A stretch of 10,498 bases of DNA from NCBI GenBank assembly GCA_958448635.1, contig CAUDEQ010000066.1:1-10498 (forward strand), written 5' to 3'. This document shows positions 6,740 to 10,498 of this stretch, piece by piece (position 1 is the first letter of the stretch; each line of letters begins with the position of its first letter). Below the pieces are notes generated by a model. That model was given only the letters and a program-made list of their open reading frames with translations. It was not told the origin of the DNA and ran no database searches. The DNA is from an uncultured Bacillota bacterium. Lineage in GTDB: Bacteria > Bacillota > Clostridia > Peptostreptococcales > Anaerovoracaceae. A program made the translations under genes and the position numbers.

Positions 6740-7950
6740 ATTCTTTCCTCCGTATAATCAAGTATGTGTCCCATCCTCTTTTGCTTCGTCTGCAGGTAAA
6801 ACAGATCCCTCTCAGTGGCGGCCATCTGTATGGGCACTCTCTCGGTTATTTTCATGCCGAAATCCTCCAGCTGGTATACCTTGTCGGGATTGTTGGTCAG
6901 CAGTCTCAACTCTCTCGCCCCAAGATCTCTCAGTATCTGTGCTCCTATGAAATATTCCCGCATGTCTCCCGGAAACCCGAGGGCGATGTTGGCGTCGAGA
7001 GTATCCATGCCTTTGTCCTGCAGCTCATACGCCTTCAGCTTGTTTATGAGCCCTATGCCGCGTCCCTCCTGTCTCATGTAAAGGATGATGCCGCGTCCTT
7101 CTTTTTCCACCTGCATCATGGCAGAGGCGAGCTGTTGTCCGCAGTCGCATCGCAGTGAGCCGAAAGCATCGCCTGTCAGACATTCGGAGTGCACTCTGCA
7201 TAAGAGCTCCCTGCCATCTCCTATGTCGCCTTTGACGAGGGCAACGTGATGCTCCCCGCTCAGCAGATCCACGTACCCGTGGGCGATGAAATCACCGTAT
7301 TTCGTCGGCATATCCACGACGGCCTCCCGCTCCACCAGCTTATCGTGTTTCTTCCTGTAGTCCTGTATCATCTTTATGGTGATGATCTTCATGTCGTGTT
7401 TTTCCGCCAGCCGGAAAAGCTCGTCACGTCTCATCATCCTGCCGTCGTCCCTCATCACCTCACAGCACAGGCCGCATTCTCTGAGCCCCGCCAGCTTCAT
7501 CAGATCCACGGTCGCTTCCGTGTGGCCGTTCCTTTCCAGCACTCCGTTTTTCTTCGCCTTCAGCGGGAACATGTGGCCAGGTCTTCTGAACTCCCCGGCC
7601 GATGCGCCGTCAGCCACACATGCCCTTGCTGTGAGCGCCCTTTCCTCGGCCGATATCCCCGTAGTGGTATCTATGTGGTCTATGGAAACGGTGAAGGCTG
7701 TCTCGTGGTTGTCTGTGTTGTCGCTGACCATCTGTGGTATTTTCAGCCTGCTGCACAGCTCACCGCTCATGGGCATACATATTAGGCCCTTCGCCACGGA
7801 CGCCATCATGTTGACGTTTTCCGTCGTTGCAAACTCTGCCGCACATATCATGTCACCCTCGTTTTCCCTGTCCTCATCGTCAGTCACCAGTATTATCCTT
7901 CCTCTTTGAAGCTCTTCTATTGCAGCTTCTATGGTATCGAATCCTTTCAT
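6736..7950 (-). CDS. ribBA: Bifunctional DHBP synthase / GTP cyclohydrolase II
   Basis: This fusion supplies both entry compounds of riboflavin synthesis. The N-terminal RibB domain (about 1-200) makes 3,4-dihydroxy-2-butanone 4-phosphate from ribulose 5-phosphate. The C-terminal RibA domain (about 205-404) opens GTP. RibB motifs are DDEDRENEGD (24-33), the acidic metal and substrate loop, then TGISAEERA (97-105), RRPGHMFPL (122-130) and GHTEA (142-146). RibA shows the zinc site in SECLTGDAFGSLRCDCGQQL (Cys257, Cys268, Cys270), then RQEGRGIGL (293-301) and LLTNNPDK (350-357). At 404 residues it has the normal fusion length, and both active sites look complete. GGGAGG lies 5-6 nt before the ATG. 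It begins 30 nt after ribE and overlaps ribH by 4 nt. Confidence 0.97.
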   Translation of the reverse strand: MKGFDTIEAAIEELQRGRIILVTDDEDRENEGDMICAAEFATTENVNMMASVAKGLICMPMSGELCSRLKIPQMVSDNTDNHETAFTVSIDHIDTTTGISAEERALTARACVADGASAGEFRRPGHMFPLKAKKNGVLERNGHTEATVDLMKLAGLRECGLCCEVMRDDGRMMRRDELFRLAEKHDMKIITIKMIQDYRKKHDKLVEREAVVDMPTKYGDFIAHGYVDLLSGEHHVALVKGDIGDGRELLCRVHSECLTGDAFGSLRCDCGQQLASAMMQVEKEGRGIILYMRQEGRGIGLINKLKAYELQDKGMDTLDANIALGFPGDMREYFIGAQILRDLGARELRLLTNNPDKVYQLEDFGMKITERVPIQMAATERDLFYLQTKQKRMGHILDYTEERI

Positions 7951-7980
7951 GATTACCTCCCTTCATATCATCCGAATCTT

Positions 7981-8634
7981 TTACATGAAGCCGTTAGCGG
8001 CGAGGAGCTCCGCTGTCAGCCTTCCCTCATGGGCTCTGCCCGCCCCGCCGCCTGCCATCAGCTTTTCCACGTATTTGCCTATGACGTCATTTTCTATATT
8101 CACGATGTCGCCGGCCTTCCTCTCCATCATCACCGTGTTGGATGCCGTATGTGGTATGACCGAAACTTTGAAAGCATCTGTTTCCGTCACAGCCACCGTC
8201 AGGCTCGCTCCATCTATGGCCACCGATCCCTTTTTGACGATATACTTCATGATATCTTCCGGCGCTTCCACCGTATACCATATGGCATTGTCGTCCTTTT
8301 CCACCGATCTTATCCTTCCCGTGCCGTCTATATGGCCCGAAACGATATGTCCGCCGAACCGTCCGCCGGCCGCCATGGCTCTTTCGAGGTTGACTCTGCT
8401 CCCCTTCGTCAGCGACCACAGGGACGACTTGTCCAGCGTCTCGTGCATCACATCTGCGGTGAATCGATCTGACGTGAAGCCTGTGACTGTGAGACACACG
8501 CCGTTGACGGCTATGCTGTCCCCCTCAGCGACGTCTCTGAGGATGCGCTCGGCCTCCACCACTATCACCGCCGACGCCCGTCCGCGCCTTATTTGCTCCA
8601 CACGCCCTATTTCTTCTATTATCCCGGTGAACAT
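7981..8634 (-). CDS. ribE: Riboflavin synthase, alpha subunit
   Basis: The enzyme dismutates two lumazines into riboflavin and the pyrimidine that RibH reuses. The 217-residue protein has the two tandem lumazine-binding barrels of the family. The first begins MFTGIIEEIGRVEQ and contains NGVCLTVT (44-51). The second begins near GGHIVSGHIDGTGRI (93-107) and contains GASLTVAV (143-150). The C-terminal helix that drives trimerisation is present (DVIGKYVEKL). The longer frame from 8685 is rejected because MFTGI is the invariant family start. Its ATG shares one base with the ribD TGA (TGATG), with GGAGAGGTGAGG just upstream. An alternative symbol in Bacillus is ribB; some groups use ribC. Confidence 0.96.
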   Translation of the reverse strand: MFTGIIEEIGRVEQIRRGRASAVIVVEAERILRDVAEGDSIAVNGVCLTVTGFTSDRFTADVMHETLDKSSLWSLTKGSRVNLERAMAAGGRFGGHIVSGHIDGTGRIRSVEKDDNAIWYTVEAPEDIMKYIVKKGSVAIDGASLTVAVTETDAFKVSVIPHTASNTVMMERKAGDIVNIENDVIGKYVEKLMAGGGAGRAHEGRLTAELLAANGFM

Positions 8635-9815
8635 CACTTCCTCACCTCTCCTTCTATAACGATATCGTCTCCCACACAGTGCCATCGGATATCGGACAGC
8701 ATCACTGCATCGTCCGGCGATGGCGCTCCGGTGCCGCCTACCGGGGAAACAGCGGCCGGTGCGCTCTCTCTGCCCATCGGTGAAACGGGAGTCGGTGCGC
8801 TTTCTCCGCCCATCGGTGAAACGGGAGTCGGTGCGCTTTCTCCGCCCATCACCTTCGGCGCTATATATGCCTTGACCTTGCTTACTATCCCAGCCTCCAG
8901 TGCCGCCCAGTTGAGAGTCGGCCCGCCCTCCATCATCACGCTGTCTATCCCGGCTTTCCCAAGCCGTTCCATCAGCTTCACAAGATCTATACGGTCACCC
9001 TTCTGCGGCACCTTCCATATCTCGCAGCCCGCCGCATCCAGCCGTTTCTTCTTTTCATCATCGACATCATCACCTACCGCCACGATGGTCCTGACATGCG
9101 ATGACGTTTTCACTATCGCCGAATCCTCCGGTAGCCTCATGTGCGTATCGCAGATCACCCTCACAGGATTGCGCCCGCCTGCTACCCTGCATGTCAGCAG
9201 CGGGTCGTCTCCGAGAACAGTCCCTATCCCCGTCATCACTGCGGCATACATGCCTCTGTCACGGTGGACCTCCTCCCTCGCCTCGCCGCACGTTATCCAC
9301 TGCGACATGCCTGTATGCGCAGCTACCTTCCCGTCGATAGTCATGGCGTATTTCATCATCACATACGGCCTGCCGGTTTCCATCATGTGAAAAAACGCCT
9401 TGTTGATGGCGTCACAGTCCTCCTTCATGACGCCCTCGGTGACAGCGATGCCCTTTTTCCTCAGGATATCGACACCCTTTCCCGCCACCAGCGGATTGGG
9501 GTCGGCTGATCCTATCACCACCCTTCCGATGCCGGCCTCTATGATGGCATCAGTACATGGCGGCTGCTTGCCGTGATGACAGCACGGCTCCAACGTCACG
9601 TACATGGTCGCACCGCACGGCGATACATCGCAGTCACCCAGCGCCTCACGCTCGGCATGGAGGCCTCCGTACTTTCCGTGGAAACCGCGACCGATGACCC
9701 GGCTGTCCTTTACTATGACGGCTCCCACCACAGGGTTGGGCGACGTTCTACCTCGCCCCTTTTCCGCCAGTCCAATGGCCATCTTCATATAAGTCTCGTC
9801 TTCAGATAGTCCCAT
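8634..9815 (-). CDS. ribD: Bifunctional pyrimidine deaminase / reductase with repeat insertion
   Basis: RibD performs the second and third steps of riboflavin synthesis: deamination and then NADPH-dependent side-chain reduction of the pyrimidine. The N-terminal deaminase domain (about 1-145) has the zinc site HAE (His53, Glu55 as proton shuttle) and PCCHHGKQPPC (Cys78, Cys87). The reductase domain (about 150-393) has KYAMTIDGKVA (155-165), GIGTVLGDDPLLTCR (196-210) and MEGGPTLN (295-302). At 393 residues it is some 25-30 longer than usual. The excess comes from a repeated block, MGGESAPTPVSP, at 323-334, 335-346 and, altered, 347-358, with a fourth decayed copy before DAVMLSD. The flanking family sequence, APKVMGG and GDDIVIEGE, is intact, so the enzyme is probably active. 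AAAGGAGG lies 7 nt before the ATG. First gene of the rib operon. Confidence 0.96.
   Translation of the reverse strand: MGLSEDETYMKMAIGLAEKGRGRTSPNPVVGAVIVKDSRVIGRGFHGKYGGLHAEREALGDCDVSPCGATMYVTLEPCCHHGKQPPCTDAIIEAGIGRVVIGSADPNPLVAGKGVDILRKKGIAVTEGVMKEDCDAINKAFFHMMETGRPYVMMKYAMTIDGKVAAHTGMSQWITCGEAREEVHRDRGMYAAVMTGIGTVLGDDPLLTCRVAGGRNPVRVICDTHMRLPEDSAIVKTSSHVRTIVAVGDDVDDEKKKRLDAAGCEIWKVPQKGDRIDLVKLMERLGKAGIDSVMMEGGPTLNWAALEAGIVSKVKAYIAPKVMGGESAPTPVSPMGGESAPTPVSPMGRESAPAAVSPVGGTGAPSPDDAVMLSDIRWHCVGDDIVIEGEVRK
8722..8850. repeat. 36-bp in-frame tandem repeat inside ribD
   Basis: Units at 8758-8793 and 8794-8829 are 34 of 36 identical. They are followed by a 21-bp partial unit at 8830-8850 (GGTGCGCTTTCTCCGCCCAT plus one C) and preceded by a decayed unit at 8722-8757 (about 21 of 36). 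The period equals 12 codons, so gain or loss of a unit would keep the reading frame. There are no unique spacers, so this is not a CRISPR. Confidence 0.95.
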
Positions 9816-9920
9816 ATCATTACCTCCTTTAAGATAAGATCTTCCGCCGGACAGTTTCCCGCCGTCTATGCTGCTGCCTGCACCGCCGTCATCAGCGACA
9901 CATCCGACACCATAGTCAAG

Positions 9921-9949
9921 AAAAAAGCCCCGAAGTACTCCTTCGGGGC
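9921..9949 (-). terminator. GC-rich leader terminator upstream of ribD (third of three)
   Basis: A perfect 9-bp stem, GCCCCGAAG / CTTCGGGGC (9949-9941 with 9935-9927 on the minus strand), closes a 5-nt loop and is followed directly by TTTTTT. It lies about 150 nt after the end of the FMN aptamer and about 110 nt before the ribD start. It is by far the strongest terminator in the rib leader. Confidence 0.9.
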
Positions 9950-10030
9950 AAAAAACATATCAAAGACTGCCGCACCGCATGACGTGCCGCTAACGTGGAC
10001 CGCCTCATGAAAACAGCAGACGCTCCGCCT

Positions 10031-10064
10031 AAAATAAATAACTCTGAAATATAAAATTCCAGAG
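10031..10064 (-). terminator. AT-rich hairpin with T-rich tail in the rib leader (second of three)
   Basis: On the minus strand CTCTGGAAT (10064-10056) pairs with ATTTCAGAG (10050-10042), with one G-U pair and a TTTAT loop, followed by TTATTTATTTTA. It is weaker than the terminator at 9921-9949. It may instead be part of an alternative structure. Confidence 0.45.
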
Positions 10065-10074
10065 CTTCATAACC

Positions 10075-10100
10075 AAAAAAGACACGCACCTTATGCGCAT
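10075..10100 (-). terminator. Hairpin with T6 directly after the FMN aptamer (first of three)
   Basis: On the minus strand ATGCGCAT (10100-10093) pairs with GTGCGTGT (10089-10082) around an AAG loop, then C and TTTTTT (10080-10075). Three of the eight pairs are G-U, so the stem is only moderately stable. Its place 2-3 nt past P1 is where an FMN-controlled terminator is often found. Confidence 0.45.
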
Positions 10101-10102
10101 TG

Positions 10103-10237
10103 AAATCTTCTTCCATCCAGACTATACTGTCGGTCCCGGAATCTCACCGGATCCTGACTTGGACAAATGCCAAGTCCTGTGCTCACACACTCGCGGACTT
10201 TACCGCCGATCGGGAATCTCACCCTGCCCTGAAGATC
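10103..10237 (-). promoter_or_regulatory. FMN riboswitch (RFN element)
   Basis: On the minus strand the hallmark segments occur in order: P1 GATCTTC, AGGGCAGGGTGAGATTCCC, GATCGGCGGTAAAGTCCGCGAG, a variable arm GGACTTGGCATTTGTCCAAGTC, GGATCCGGTGAGATTCCGG, GACCGACAGTATAGTCTGGATG, and the closing P1 strand GAAGAT. All six helices can form. Bound FMN should stop transcription of the rib operon downstream. The element begins about 12 nt after the expected transcription start. Confidence 0.97.
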
Positions 10238-10255
10238 ATTATTAAATTATATACT

Positions 10256-10284
10256 ATGATATATCTCATGCTGCCGTATGTCAA
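10256..10284 (-). promoter_or_regulatory. Sigma-A-type promoter of the rib operon
   Basis: On the minus strand a perfect TTGACA (10284-10279) is separated by exactly 17 bp from TATCAT (10261-10256). Transcription would start near 10249, just before the riboswitch. Confidence 0.85.
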
Positions 10285-10313
10285 CAGAAATTTTTAGTGA
10301 GCTGCCATAAGTA

Positions 10314-10332
10314 TGTAAGATTGCAATACATG
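10314..10332 (-). repeat. 19-bp motif upstream of the rib promoter, copy 2
   Basis: On the minus strand this reads CATGTATTGCAATCTTACA. It matches the motif at 5805-5823 at 17 of 19 positions and ends 29 nt upstream of the rib -35 box. It overlaps the palindrome at 10321-10340. Confidence 0.45.
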
Positions 10333-10340
10333 TATTGCAA
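10321..10340. promoter_or_regulatory. Perfect 20-bp palindrome upstream of the rib promoter
   Basis: TTGCAATACATGTATTGCAA equals its own reverse complement over all 20 bases. It lies 36 bp upstream of the rib -35 box. As RNA it could form a hairpin, but no T-run follows on either strand, so an operator for a dimeric regulator is more likely than a terminator. The regulator is unknown. Confidence 0.5.
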
Positions 10341-10375
10341 CTGAATAAATAAAAAGCAAGAATACCTTTTATGTG

Positions 10376-10465
10376 TTATATTTTAATCGCCAAAGCAGAT
10401 CCGAGTTTTTCAGCGGCATACTGTGCCGGTACCGGCTGTGATATTATTGCGCCCGGCAGTTCCAT
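10376..10465 (-). CDS. Possible 29-residue small protein, unrecognised
   Basis: An ATG at 10465 with GGAG 8 nt upstream opens 29 codons (MELPGAIISQPVPAQYAAEK, then LGSALAIKI) to a TAA. An in-frame stop at 10481-10483 shows it is not simply the tail of a longer frame. The peptide has no Cys and no obvious membrane segment or signal; it matches nothing I know. It could be a small gene, a remnant, or chance. A competing plus-strand ORF covers the same bases (10371-10484, 37 codons) but lacks a ribosome binding site. The end of the window is too close to tell what precedes it. Confidence 0.25.
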   Translation of the reverse strand: MELPGAIISQPVPAQYAAEKLGSALAIKI

Positions 10466-10498
10466 TGAGCAGTCTCCAAATTAAAGCCATATACCCAT

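Noticed and set aside
8758..8850. 36-bp repeats of CRISPR-like length
   Set aside because: The units are directly adjacent with no unique spacers, lie in frame in ribD and encode a repeated peptide.
6275..9815. The rib operon as a horizontally acquired block because it looks richer in G+C than ileS
   Set aside because: The difference by eye is modest (a few lines at about 55-57 versus 45-51 percent), and the operon has native-looking signals; composition over the whole genome would be needed.
9867..9914. A 15-codon possible leader peptide (MVSDVSLMTAVQAAA) between the last leader terminator and ribD
   Set aside because: There is no ribosome binding site, and no codon run that would suggest attenuation.
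9916..10116. A 66-codon minus-strand frame in the rib leader
   Set aside because: It covers the FMN riboswitch end and the leader hairpins; no ribosome binding site fits and the sequence is explained by RNA structure.
10321..10340. The palindrome as a transcription terminator
   Set aside because: No T-run follows on either strand and the stem is AT-rich, so an operator is the better guess.

Overview
The window looks like a chromosomal segment of a low-to-mid GC Clostridia-type Firmicute. The evidence is a T-box leader in front of ileS, an FMN riboswitch in front of a ribD-ribE-ribBA-ribH operon, strong AGGAGG ribosome binding sites, sigma-A-type promoters (TTGACA or TTGACT, 17 bp, TATCAT or TAAAAT), and a small P-loop protein of a type common in Clostridia. 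Nearly everything is on the minus strand, so transcription runs from high to low coordinates. No rRNA, tRNA, CRISPR array or intact mobile element was seen.

Layout in order of transcription. 10376-10465 is a possible 29-codon ORF with a ribosome binding site, not recognised. 10314-10340 holds a perfect 20-bp palindrome and a 19-bp motif. 10256-10284 is the rib promoter, 10103-10237 the FMN riboswitch. Three hairpins followed by T-rich runs come next (10075-10100, 10031-10064, 9921-9949). Then ribD (9815-8634), ribE (8634-7981), ribBA (7950-6736) and ribH (6739-6275) follow in a tightly packed operon that covers the route from GTP and ribulose 5-phosphate to riboflavin. Between ribH and the ileS leader there is no intact gene: a direct repeat pair (6075-6169) and a frame-broken remnant of a small membrane protein (6066-5871). 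ileS (5437-2321) encodes a type 2 isoleucyl-tRNA synthetase. It has its own promoter (5746-5774) and a T-box leader (about 5738-5490) with an Ile AUC specifier and a terminator. A terminator at 2184-2204 separates ileS from rlmN (2039-999). A truncated transposase fragment lies on the plus strand at 787-951, facing the rlmN 3' end. Next come a small P-loop ATPase gene (580-158) with its own promoter and terminator, and the first codons of a gene that leaves the window (53-1).

How the genes work together. Riboflavin synthesis should be shut off by FMN through the riboswitch. IleRS should be induced by uncharged tRNA-Ile through the T-box. RlmN modifies 23S rRNA and some tRNAs.

Points most worth a second look: (1) the IleRS signature motif reads GIHH instead of HIGH, the arrangement linked to mupirocin hyper-resistance in IleRS2 enzymes; (2) a 36-bp in-frame tandem repeat inside ribD that adds 12-residue blocks to the reductase domain; (3) a 19-bp motif (17/19 identical) about 30 nt upstream of the -35 box of both the ileS and rib promoters, which at the rib copy overlaps the perfect palindrome; (4) three candidate terminators in series after the FMN aptamer.
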